Assembly (NCBI RefSeq): GCF_036568125.1
Contig: NZ_DATCTF010000015.1
Span: 124,001 to 188,000 of the forward strand
Direction: 5' to 3'
DNA length: 64,000 nucleotides
Source of the DNA: Magnetovibrio sp.
Lineage (GTDB): Bacteria > Pseudomonadota > Alphaproteobacteria > Rhodospirillales > Magnetovibrionaceae
Numbering within the stretch: position 1 is the first letter of the stretch; the number at the start of each line of letters is the position of its first letter. A model generated the notes under the pieces. That model searched no databases. It had not been told where the DNA came from and saw only the letters and a list, made by a program, of their open reading frames with translations. The translations under genes and the position numbers were made by a program. Below, piece by piece: positions 33,740-41,444 of this stretch.

Positions 33740-35584
33740 TTAATCCAGATCGAACGCGTTTTTATAATCGAGCTTCAAACCGGCATCCTGGTCTTCTTTG
33801 CGCAACACGCAGTTGCCTACGGCCAACATGTCCAATTCCGTTCCCATGAAACACCGGAAGGCATCTTCGGGCGTGCATACAATCGGCTCGCCGCGGACGT
33901 TGAAACTGGTATTGACCACCACGGGACAACCGGTCAAATCCTTGAACTTGGAAATCAAGGCGTGATAGCGCGGATTGGTATCCGCATGCACCGTCTGAAT
34001 GCGTGCCGAGTAATCGACGTGCGTGATGGCCGGGATGGACGAACGCGGCACATTTAGCTTCTCAATGCCGAACAAGGCTTCTTGTTCCGCCGTCATGGCC
34101 AGACGGTGTTTTTCCAGAACCGGCGCGACCATCAGCATGTACGGACTGTCGGTGGTGTGTTCGAACCACGTACCGACGTCTTCGCGCAGGATCGACGGCG
34201 CGAAGGGACGAAAACTTTCGCGATATTTCACCTTCAGGTTCAAGGTCTTTTGCATGCTCGGTGAACGCGGATCGCCCAGGATGGAACGCCCACCCAGCGC
34301 CCGCGGGCCAAACTCCATACGGCCCTGGAACCAGCCGACGGCCTTCTCATCGGCCAGGCCTTGAGCGACGGTATCGATCATAGCCGGTTCATCGAGAACC
34401 TCGAACACTGCGCCGACGTCTTTTAAGCGTCGTTCAATATCCGCTTGCTCGAAAGAGGGCCCAACATAGGAGCCCTTCATCGCGTCGCGAGGCGCCGCTT
34501 CAGTCGAGAGCGTGCGCGGTTGACCTTGATAACCGTAATATGCTGCCAACGCCGCGCCCAACGCACCACCGGCGTCGCCGGCTGCGGGCTGAACCCAAAC
34601 GTTTTCAAACGCACCGTCACGCAGAATTTTGCCATTGGCGACGCAATTGAGTGCAACGCCGCCCGCCAAACACAAATTCTTCGCACCCGTTTCCTTGGCG
34701 AGAGAACGCGTCATGCGCAAGACGATTTCTTCCGTTACGGCCTGGACCGAAGCCGCAAGGTCCATATGGCGCTGTGTCAATTGCTCTTCGGCTTTGCGCG
34801 CAGGTCCACCAAAGAGATCGGCAAACTTGCCGTTGGTCATCGTCAGGCCCGTGCAGTAATCGAAATAGTCCTGGTCGAGACGGAACGAACCATCTTCCTT
34901 CACATCGATAATGTGATCGAGAATGGTTTGCGCATACTTTGGTTCGCCATAAGGCGCCAACCCCATAACCTTATACTCACCGGAGTTGACCCGAAAGCCG
35001 GTGTAATAGGTAAACGCCGAGTAAAGCAGCCCCAGCGAGTGCGGGAAATGAATTTCCTTGGTCATTTCGAGCTTATTGCCCGAACCGATGGCGACCGAGG
35101 TGGTGGTCCATTCGCCGACACCATCCATGGTCAACACCACGGCCTCGTCGAACGGCGACGGATAAAAGGCGCTGGCCGCATGCGACTGATGATGTTCCGC
35201 AAACAACAGCTTGTTCATCCAGTCGAAATTCGCGTCAAACGCCTGGAACTTCTTACGCAGCATGTCCTTTTGAAACAGCTTTTCCTTCAGCCATACCGGC
35301 ATTGCCATTTGAAAGGACTTAAAACCCTTAGGCGCAAAGGACAGATAAGTTTCCAGCAAACGCTCGAATTTCAGGAACGGCTTGTCATAAAAAGCAACAA
35401 AATCGACGTCTTCAAGCGTGATGCCGGCTTCCTCCAAGCAATACGCGACGGCATTTTCCGGGAACTCTGCATCGTGCTTTTTGCGTGTAAACCGCTCTTC
35501 TTGAGCGGCGGCAACGATTTGCCCATCCTCGATCAGCGCCGCAGCACTGTCGTGATAGAACGCGGAGATCCCTAGAATGCGCAT
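33740..35584 (-). CDS. NodU/CmcH-type carbamoyltransferase
   Basis: A 614-residue O-carbamoyltransferase. The N-terminal domain shows MRILGISAFYHDSAA, EERFTRKKHD and HHQSHAASAFY (Kae1-like fold with metal His), then VLTMDGVGEW and GGVALNCVANGK; the C-terminal half has RMEFGPRALGGRSIL and GCPVVVNTSFNVRGEP. These enzymes use carbamoyl phosphate and ATP to carbamoylate a sugar hydroxyl, as in nodulation factors and toxins. It follows SxtJ and DUF5989 genes in the order seen with other carbamoyltransferases. GGAGGGG precedes its ATG. Confidence 0.95.
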   Translation of the reverse strand: MRILGISAFYHDSAAALIEDGQIVAAAQEERFTRKKHDAEFPENAVAYCLEEAGITLEDVDFVAFYDKPFLKFERLLETYLSFAPKGFKSFQMAMPVWLKEKLFQKDMLRKKFQAFDANFDWMNKLLFAEHHQSHAASAFYPSPFDEAVVLTMDGVGEWTTTSVAIGSGNKLEMTKEIHFPHSLGLLYSAFTYYTGFRVNSGEYKVMGLAPYGEPKYAQTILDHIIDVKEDGSFRLDQDYFDYCTGLTMTNGKFADLFGGPARKAEEQLTQRHMDLAASVQAVTEEIVLRMTRSLAKETGAKNLCLAGGVALNCVANGKILRDGAFENVWVQPAAGDAGGALGAALAAYYGYQGQPRTLSTEAAPRDAMKGSYVGPSFEQADIERRLKDVGAVFEVLDEPAMIDTVAQGLADEKAVGWFQGRMEFGPRALGGRSILGDPRSPSMQKTLNLKVKYRESFRPFAPSILREDVGTWFEHTTDSPYMLMVAPVLEKHRLAMTAEQEALFGIEKLNVPRSSIPAITHVDYSARIQTVHADTNPRYHALISKFKDLTGCPVVVNTSFNVRGEPIVCTPEDAFRCFMGTELDMLAVGNCVLRKEDQDAGLKLDYKNAFDLD

Positions 35585-35596
35585 TTACACCCCTCC

Positions 35597-35746
35597 TTAG
35601 AAAACGGTGTAAATAAAGGGAGCGACCGCAGAGCCCTTTGCAAAAATCAGCAGACCACCGAACACGACGAACATAATGATGATCGGCATCAACCAAAATT
35701 TCTTACGAGCCCTCATAAAAGCCCAGAGTTCTGCAAGGAAAGACAT
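35597..35746 (-). CDS. DUF5989-family small membrane protein
   Basis: A 49-residue protein starting MSFLAELWAFMRARKK and continuing with one membrane segment and the ending SAVAPFIYTVF. This matches the DUF5989 pattern, a short single-pass protein found beside NodU-type carbamoyltransferases and SxtJ. The gene lies ten bases downstream of the SxtJ stop with AAGGA at the right distance from its ATG, and its own stop runs into the GGAGGGG of the carbamoyltransferase. Role not established; a membrane anchor or adaptor for the carbamoyltransferase is a reasonable guess. Confidence 0.8.
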   Translation of the reverse strand: MSFLAELWAFMRARKKFWLMPIIIMFVVFGGLLIFAKGSAVAPFIYTVF

Positions 35747-35755
35747 TACATATCC

Positions 35756-36190
35756 TTAGAATTGATTTTTCATAGATTGTGGTTCTGGTCCGGGAGGAGC
35801 GCGTTCAATCCAATATGTCTGCGCATCCGCGTCGAAATGGCGATAGAAGGTCACTTTCCCAAGAATCTTCATGAGCAAGGCGATCGGCGTCATCACAAGG
35901 AAAAACATCAACCCCATCACTATCGGATTAACGATTTTGTGAAGCAACAAGCCGAACTTGAACCAAATCACATTCAACGGCTTTAACAGCGCTGGGGTCG
36001 CCAAGGAGACAAGGGCAAAGCCCCCAGCGATGCCAATGGCCCAAAAGCGGATTACGCCATCATGGAAAAGAGGCCATAAGCCGATGATAAGAAACAAGAC
36101 CGTGAAGACAAAACCAAAGCTGCGTTCTGATCCGACCTTAACATCATCATCTCTATGAAAATTTTCAAAACTATGAGAATCGTGAGACAA
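35756..36190 (-). CDS. SxtJ-family membrane protein
   Basis: A 144-residue protein with several hydrophobic segments: SFGFVFTVLFLIIGLWPL, then two more around LVSLATPALLKPLN and VMGLMFFLVMTPIALLMK, ending in a soluble TYWIERAPPGP. The ERSFG opening and LLKPLN-x-x-W-x-KFG-x-L-L core match SxtJ proteins, which neighbour carbamoyltransferases in saxitoxin and glycan clusters. First gene of the three-gene carbamoylation cassette and led by the promoter at 36253-36280. Confidence 0.8.
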   Translation of the reverse strand: MSHDSHSFENFHRDDDVKVGSERSFGFVFTVLFLIIGLWPLFHDGVIRFWAIGIAGGFALVSLATPALLKPLNVIWFKFGLLLHKIVNPIVMGLMFFLVMTPIALLMKILGKVTFYRHFDADAQTYWIERAPPGPEPQSMKNQF

Positions 36191-36252
36191 AGGAACCCCT
36201 GAAAGCCTTGGAATATTGTGCTTTAGATCACTCTTGATAATGATCTAGTGGA

Positions 36253-36280
36253 TTTATACTGATTTCTGAATGCACCGCAA
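36253..36280 (-). promoter_or_regulatory. Sigma70-type promoter for the SxtJ/DUF5989/carbamoyltransferase operon
   Basis: On the minus strand TTGCGG (36280-36275) is followed after 16 bases by TATAAA (36258-36253). The SxtJ start at 36190 lies about 60 bases downstream. Between them TAGATCA (36224-36230) pairs with TGATCTA (36241-36247) across ten bases, close to the expected transcription start, and could be an operator or leader stem. Confidence 0.55.
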
Positions 36281-36317
36281 CAACAATACGGCTTAACCGT
36301 GTATTTCCCAAACCCTC

Positions 36318-37178
36318 TTAGACCCCCACGCCACGCAACCCCGTAACGATGGTGGCGTACTCATTGTGCTCGGGCGGCACAAAGCCTCTGCGCATCATAA
36401 AGTCAATCGCAACCAATGCGCTGTCGAACTTGAAACAAGGCCCGGAGGCAAGCATGTCCAACACCTCCCGTGGCTTCAGCAACAAGAACTCGCCAACTTC
36501 TCCGTCTTTGTTGTGAGGCACGAAATCAGAGGGCAGCCGTAGATCGTATGTGAAAACGAACCCCTTGCGCACGCCGACATCGGTCAACTGCAAAAACGTC
36601 ACTCCCCCGGTCGGTTGGGCCATTCTCATCAATTCTTGAGGAATCCCGGCTTCTTCGTCAGCCTCTTCACATAGCTTGTCCATCGTCGAGCCCCCAACCG
36701 GCAAAAAGCCCGCAACGATCTGGTCCAGCAAGTTGGGCTGTGACGCCAAATGCGCGCCCCGACGCGACACCCACATGGACAAATCGGCCCCTTCACCCAC
36801 AAACCCATTCAGATGCACGCCGTTGGAAATGATCCCCAAAGTCGGCAAGGCGGCGCGTTCGACTTCGAACAAGGGCTGCTGCCCCATCGCGGCGACAACC
36901 GGGGTTCGCTCTCCGCACCATTTTCCAAATCCATGGTTATCGCGAGAATAAATCCGAAATAAGGCCTCGTCGACAGCGCTCGACAGCGCGTCGTAATCCC
37001 GGTCTCCTCCCTGAATCACGATGCTGCCGTTTTCCCGGATGATGAGTGGTGCCTCTTGCAGCAATCGGTGCGAAAACTCTTCGCTGACCCACCCCACCGT
37101 CTGACCGCGTACGCACAAAGGGATGAAATCATTGAGCGTTGCATTGTTACAATCTAAAACTCTATCCAATAAGGTCAC
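36318..37178 (-). CDS. NUDIX hydrolase with DUF4743-like N-terminus
   Basis: A 286-residue protein. The N-terminal half (residues 1-110) resembles the DUF4743 domain that precedes the NUDIX fold in thiamine-diphosphate-degrading hydrolases; the second half has the NUDIX region GGSTMDKLCEEADEEAGI, which keeps the EExGI core but replaces the usual Arg of REUxEE by Cys. HLNGFV and LTDVG-x-x-KGFVFTYDL also fit. A related role on ThDP-like substrates would be interesting beside the ThDP E1 pair 900 bases away, but that is inference. Divergent from the RmlC-like gene. Confidence 0.8.
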   Translation of the reverse strand: MTLLDRVLDCNNATLNDFIPLCVRGQTVGWVSEEFSHRLLQEAPLIIRENGSIVIQGGDRDYDALSSAVDEALFRIYSRDNHGFGKWCGERTPVVAAMGQQPLFEVERAALPTLGIISNGVHLNGFVGEGADLSMWVSRRGAHLASQPNLLDQIVAGFLPVGGSTMDKLCEEADEEAGIPQELMRMAQPTGGVTFLQLTDVGVRKGFVFTYDLRLPSDFVPHNKDGEVGEFLLLKPREVLDMLASGPCFKFDSALVAIDFMMRRGFVPPEHNEYATIVTGLRGVGV

Positions 37179-37307
37179 GGGTATACTTTCACCTGTAAAT
37201 CACAAACTCTAAAACCATATATTCATACTATTGCGGCACAAGCCTTATTAAGCATAAGCTTTCGCCGTTTTTGCACGCAAACGCTAGGTCTGAAAGATAG
37301 TTACGCA

Positions 37308-37910
37308 ATGAATACGATCGCGGCCACGTCCAAACCCGGAACTGTAGTCGAGGGATTGGAGGTTCGTCACCATGACTTTCCAGACATCCTGACATTCCGC
37401 TCTCCGGTAAGGTCTGACATTCGTGGCTCCGTCGCACCGACCTACAATAAAGAATTCTTCGATAGCCTCGGCATCAAATTCGATGTGCTTCACGAAAACC
37501 ATTGCGTGTCTCCGCACACGGCAACGGTGCGCGGATTTCATTATCAGTTGCCTCCACATTCACAAGCCAAGCTCATCCGTGTTGTGCGCGGACGTATGCT
37601 TGACGTCAATGTCGACGTACGCAAAAGCTCGCCAACGTTCGGTCAGCATATTGCAATCGAGCTGGTAGCCGGGGAATGGGATCAAATCTTCGTGCCCGGC
37701 CACTATGCACACTGCTACTGCACGCTTGAAGAAAATACCGATGTCGTCTTTAAGCTCGGCGCCGGGTTCGCGCCTGAACATGCCGTGGGGCTTGCTTGGA
37801 ACGACCCGGCACTCGGCATCGACTGGCCCATTTCACAAGACGAAGCAATTGTCCTGGAAAGAGATCTTGACCGACCTTCATTTCATGACGTTACGGCCCT
37901 TCATCCCTAA
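37308..37910 (+). CDS. dTDP-4-dehydrorhamnose 3,5-epimerase-like protein (RmlC family)
   Basis: A 200-residue cupin of the RmlC family. DIRGSVAPTYNKEFF, then NHCVSPHTATVRGFHYQ (catalytic His in RGFHYQ), KLIRVVRGRMLDVNVDVRKSSPTFG and FVPGHYAHCYCTLEENTDVVFK fit well; the usual Tyr acid is present in the latter. Epimerises a 4-keto-6-deoxy-NDP-sugar at C3 and/or C5. No rmlA, rmlB or rmlD is next to it; the 4-keto donor may come from the 17036 dehydratase. Starts at the ATG at 37308. Confidence 0.9.
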   Translation: MNTIAATSKPGTVVEGLEVRHHDFPDILTFRSPVRSDIRGSVAPTYNKEFFDSLGIKFDVLHENHCVSPHTATVRGFHYQLPPHSQAKLIRVVRGRMLDVNVDVRKSSPTFGQHIAIELVAGEWDQIFVPGHYAHCYCTLEENTDVVFKLGAGFAPEHAVGLAWNDPALGIDWPISQDEAIVLERDLDRPSFHDVTALHP

Positions 37911-38065
37911 TATATCCGGGCTCCCGCCTGAGAATAATGCTTCTTGGTTTTGGGACGATTGATATGTAATAGTTTACCCGATTCACGAGAAATGCCTTAC
38001 TCTCCGCCCCTCGACTGCGCTGAGACACAGTTAGCCACCTACCAACAATTTGAGTCCGACACACG

Positions 38066-39034
38066 ATGAACAATGAACTCCGCAAAGATTTATTCAGATC
38101 GTTATTACGTGTACGCGCGATTGAAAATCGCATCATCGACAAGTATGGCGAGAACGAAATGCGGTGCCCCACGCACTTCAGCATCGGCCAGGAAGCCGCT
38201 GCTGTGGGGGTTTGCGCTCATCTGCGGCCAGAGGATTACACCATCAGTGCACACCGTTCCCACGCCCACTATCTGTGCAAAGGCGGCAGCCTTCCCAAAA
38301 TGATGGCCGAACTTTACGGCAAGGAAACGGGTTGCGCGGGTGGCAAGGGTGGATCTATGCACCTGGTTGATTTTTCCGTGAACTTCATCGGCTGCGTCCC
38401 CATCGTCGGCAGCACCATTCCGATCGGTGTCGGTGCGTCGTTCGGCCGTTACATTCAGGACGAATCTGCTTTGACAGCCGTTTTCTTCGGTGACGGCGCC
38501 ACGGAAACCGGGGTGTTTCACGAGAGTCTCAACTTTGCTTCGGTGCACAAGCTGCCCGTCGTCTTCGTCTGTGAAAACAACCTCTATTCCGTCAACACGC
38601 CTTTGGAAATGCGCCAACCTCAAGAGCGCACCATTGCCCAGCTTGCCGAAACCCACGGCCTCAAGGCCGTGGCCGAAGACGGCCAAGAGGTTGAAAAAGT
38701 ATACGCTGTCGCGGGCGAATTGATCGACCATGTGCGATCGGGTCAAGGCCCTGTGCTACTGGAATTGGCGACCTACCGCTGGCTTGAACATTGCGGACCG
38801 CGACAAGACCTTCACCTCGACTACCGCCCCGAGGGCGAATTCGACCACTGGGTATCGCGCTGCCCGGTTAAGCTGTACCAAGAAAAAATGCTGAATGAAG
38901 GACATATCACCAAGGAAGAAATCGACGCCATGCAAGCCGAGATCGATGCGGAAATCGACACTGCTTTCGATTTTGCAAAAAACAGTCCCTTCCCGGACCG
39001 TTCTCAACTGATGGCCAATATTTACGCATCCTGA
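38066..39034 (+). CDS. ThDP-dependent dehydrogenase E1 alpha subunit-like protein
   Basis: A 322-residue protein of the pyruvate/acetoin dehydrogenase E1-alpha family. AIENRIIDKYGE at the start, AHRSHAHYLCKGG, GGKGGSMHLVD, and the thiamine-diphosphate motif GDGATETGVFHESLNFA ending in CENNLYS are intact. Gene order E1-alpha then E1-beta (10-base gap) forms a heterotetramer. No E2, lipoyl or E3 gene lies anywhere in the glycan locus, so it is unlikely to feed the central complex. E1-only pairs in sugar pathways transfer a two-carbon acyl unit onto keto-sugars. Same operon as an SGNH protein and a sulfatase. Confidence 0.9.
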   Translation: MNNELRKDLFRSLLRVRAIENRIIDKYGENEMRCPTHFSIGQEAAAVGVCAHLRPEDYTISAHRSHAHYLCKGGSLPKMMAELYGKETGCAGGKGGSMHLVDFSVNFIGCVPIVGSTIPIGVGASFGRYIQDESALTAVFFGDGATETGVFHESLNFASVHKLPVVFVCENNLYSVNTPLEMRQPQERTIAQLAETHGLKAVAEDGQEVEKVYAVAGELIDHVRSGQGPVLLELATYRWLEHCGPRQDLHLDYRPEGEFDHWVSRCPVKLYQEKMLNEGHITKEEIDAMQAEIDAEIDTAFDFAKNSPFPDRSQLMANIYAS

Positions 39035-39044
39035 GGGGATAGAT

Positions 39045-40115
39045 ATGTCTAACGATACCGCACGTCACATTACGTATGCCCAAGCGATCAATGAAGCGCA
39101 GGATGTCTGTCTCGAAAAAGATCCAAAAGTCTATCTGATCGGCCTGGGCGTGCCCGACCCCATCGGGGTCTTTGGCACCACCAAGGATCTGGTCAATAAG
39201 TATGGCCCCAAACGCGTCCAAGATATGCCTATCGCCGAAAATGCGATGACCGGCATCGCGCTGGGCTCGGCGATTGCCGGCATGCGCCCCGTGATGAGCC
39301 ACATGCGCGTCGAGTTCGCTATGCCCGCTATGGATCAGATTTGCAATCAGGCTGCCAAATGGCACTACATGTTCGGCGGCCAGTCGCGCATCCCCATGAC
39401 CATTCGCATGATCGTCGGTCGCGGCTGGGGGCAAGGGCCGCAGCACTCACAAAGTCTGCATGCCTGGTTCACCCACACGCCGGGCCTCAAGGTCGTGATG
39501 CCGTCGACTCCCTATGACGCAAAAGGTCTTTTGATCGCCAGCATTGAAGACGACAATCCCGTCGTCTTTATCGAACACCGCTGGCTGCACAACGTTGTCG
39601 GCGCTGTGCCCGAGGGCTACTACAGCATCCCGCTGGGTAAACCTAACGTCGTCAGCAAGGGCGATGATGTCACGTTGGTCGCGTCTTCCTACAATGTGAT
39701 CGAGTGCATCAAGGCGCGCGAGGCTTTGCAGGCGCAAAACATCTCTGCAGAAATCATCGATTTGCGCACACTCACCCCACTCGACGATGCGCCCATCCTT
39801 GAGTCCGTCAAAAAAACGGGGCACTTGGTTGTCTGCGACCAAGGTTCCATGACGACTGGGTTCGCAGCGGAAATCATGGCCCGAGTGACGGAAAAGGCAT
39901 TTGGGGATCTGAAATCTCCACCGATCCGCATCACCTTGCCCGATTGCCCGACCCCGACCACCCGGGCATTGTCGAACTATTACTATCCGACGGTGAACCA
40001 CATCGTGAATGCCGCATTGCGGACCCAAGGCATTGAGAGCGGCGATCCTTTTGATACGATTACGCCAGATCAGTTCCTCGACATCCCCGATCCATCATTC
40101 AAGGGACCGTTCTGA
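39045..40115 (+). CDS. ThDP-dependent dehydrogenase E1 beta subunit-like protein
   Basis: A 356-residue transketolase-type beta subunit: YAQAINEAQD, then AENAMTGIALGSAIAGMRP (Glu that activates the thiamine ring), QICNQAAKWHYMFGGQ, GPQHSQSLHAWF (active-site His) and the C-terminal transketolase domain with LRTLTPLDDAPI. Forms the active site with the alpha chain encoded 10 bases upstream. AGGGG precedes the ATG. As above, nothing nearby supplies E2 or E3, which argues for a carboligase role in sugar or lipid-linked metabolism. Confidence 0.9.
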   Translation: MSNDTARHITYAQAINEAQDVCLEKDPKVYLIGLGVPDPIGVFGTTKDLVNKYGPKRVQDMPIAENAMTGIALGSAIAGMRPVMSHMRVEFAMPAMDQICNQAAKWHYMFGGQSRIPMTIRMIVGRGWGQGPQHSQSLHAWFTHTPGLKVVMPSTPYDAKGLLIASIEDDNPVVFIEHRWLHNVVGAVPEGYYSIPLGKPNVVSKGDDVTLVASSYNVIECIKAREALQAQNISAEIIDLRTLTPLDDAPILESVKKTGHLVVCDQGSMTTGFAAEIMARVTEKAFGDLKSPPIRITLPDCPTPTTRALSNYYYPTVNHIVNAALRTQGIESGDPFDTITPDQFLDIPDPSFKGPF

Positions 40116-40154
40116 TCTTCAGGGCCGCGACGAATTTTGCATTGAGGAGATTAA

Positions 40155-41444
40155 GTGCTGACCAAACATGCTGGCGTGAAATGGCGTGATCGTCTTATCA
40201 ACGCCAGTCTGACCTTGGTGAGCTGCGTGAGCGTCATCGCGGCCGTTGAGTTCGCGCTGGATCGTGATTGGATACCTGGCCAGCGACCGGTCCAAACGAC
40301 GCAGCTTGGCGATGCATCGTCTGCCCAAGACCTGAAGCAACGCGCGATCCGCTTGCGCATGCAGCCGCCGCTTGAACATCGTGTCTACAGTCCCAACGAA
40401 GATTACCTCAAAAATCGATCCGATAGCCTTGCGGCTGGCGAATACGTCATGGATACGGACGGCTTCGGCTTTATCCGTCCCGGCTTGGAACATCTAAACG
40501 CCGACCTGACGCTGGCCTTTTTAGGTGGCTCGACCACCGAAAATTTCTTCATGAAGCCCGCGCAACGCTTTCACTACGGAACGGCTCAGCTGCTCGAACA
40601 GCGCACAGGGCACACGGTCAACGCCATCAACGCCGCACGCAGCGGCAACGTCACCTTGCACTCGGTGAACATCTTTTTAAACGCCGTGCTTGAACACCAT
40701 CCCGATGTGGCAATCTTGATGCACAACATCAACGACTACGCCGTGCTCTATCACGAAAAATCCTATTGGAACGATCACCCAGAACGCTCTCTCGTTTACG
40801 AATTGCCACATAGCGGAACTTTTTTGCCGTCTTCTCTTTCCGTTTCGCAAGCCGCACGGCAACTTCTGGATACGGCGATGGTGAGTTTGATTCCCAATCT
40901 CACCGCGCGGCTCAATCTGGTCTCTGCAAACCTGATGGGCGGCTCTGCACAATCTACCGTTTTCGGTGAAGATGCACAACGGCGACGCTGGGGCGTCGCT
41001 AAAGCATTGGATATGGTGCAGATCGAACACGATTTCCGCAGCGCTTTAACGACCTTCGTCAGTGCGGCGCGTTCTTGGCAGATCGAACCTGTGTTGATGA
41101 CCCAACCGCACCGCTGGCCCGAACGCTTGGATGAACATACCCCAGCCTCGATCCGCGACTTCATGGCGCGCAAAGCCATTACCGGGATCGATTATGGCGA
41201 ATTCCGCGCAGGGTATGTCCGCCTCAACGACGTTATCCGCGAGACCGCACGCGATCTCAACGTACCACTGATCGATCTTCAGGCCGAGATTGCGCCGAAT
41301 ACAGAAAACCTCTTCGACGCCATCCATCTGACCGGAACCGGTTCCCAGATCGCGTCCACGGTCATCGCCGAAACGCTTATGAAATATTTTGACTTTTCAC
41401 AATTTCCCCAAAGCCCCCTCAAGCCTAAGGATCACTTGAAATGA
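40155..41444 (+). CDS. Membrane-anchored SGNH hydrolase-like protein
   Basis: A 429-residue protein with an N-terminal membrane helix (about 15-33). FLGGSTTEN holds the candidate Ser near residue 126, INAARSGN is block II, MHNINDYAVL supplies the block-III Asn, and DAIHLTGTGS gives Asp-x-x-His at the end. So all catalytic blocks are present. Not close to the 9060/10341/28853 family. GTG start at 40155 with GAGGAG upstream. It lies 39 bases after the E1 beta gene and overlaps the sulfatase start (ATGA), which places acyl-type and sulfate chemistry in one operon. Confidence 0.85.
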   Translation: MLTKHAGVKWRDRLINASLTLVSCVSVIAAVEFALDRDWIPGQRPVQTTQLGDASSAQDLKQRAIRLRMQPPLEHRVYSPNEDYLKNRSDSLAAGEYVMDTDGFGFIRPGLEHLNADLTLAFLGGSTTENFFMKPAQRFHYGTAQLLEQRTGHTVNAINAARSGNVTLHSVNIFLNAVLEHHPDVAILMHNINDYAVLYHEKSYWNDHPERSLVYELPHSGTFLPSSLSVSQAARQLLDTAMVSLIPNLTARLNLVSANLMGGSAQSTVFGEDAQRRRWGVAKALDMVQIEHDFRSALTTFVSAARSWQIEPVLMTQPHRWPERLDEHTPASIRDFMARKAITGIDYGEFRAGYVRLNDVIRETARDLNVPLIDLQAEIAPNTENLFDAIHLTGTGSQIASTVIAETLMKYFDFSQFPQSPLKPKDHLK

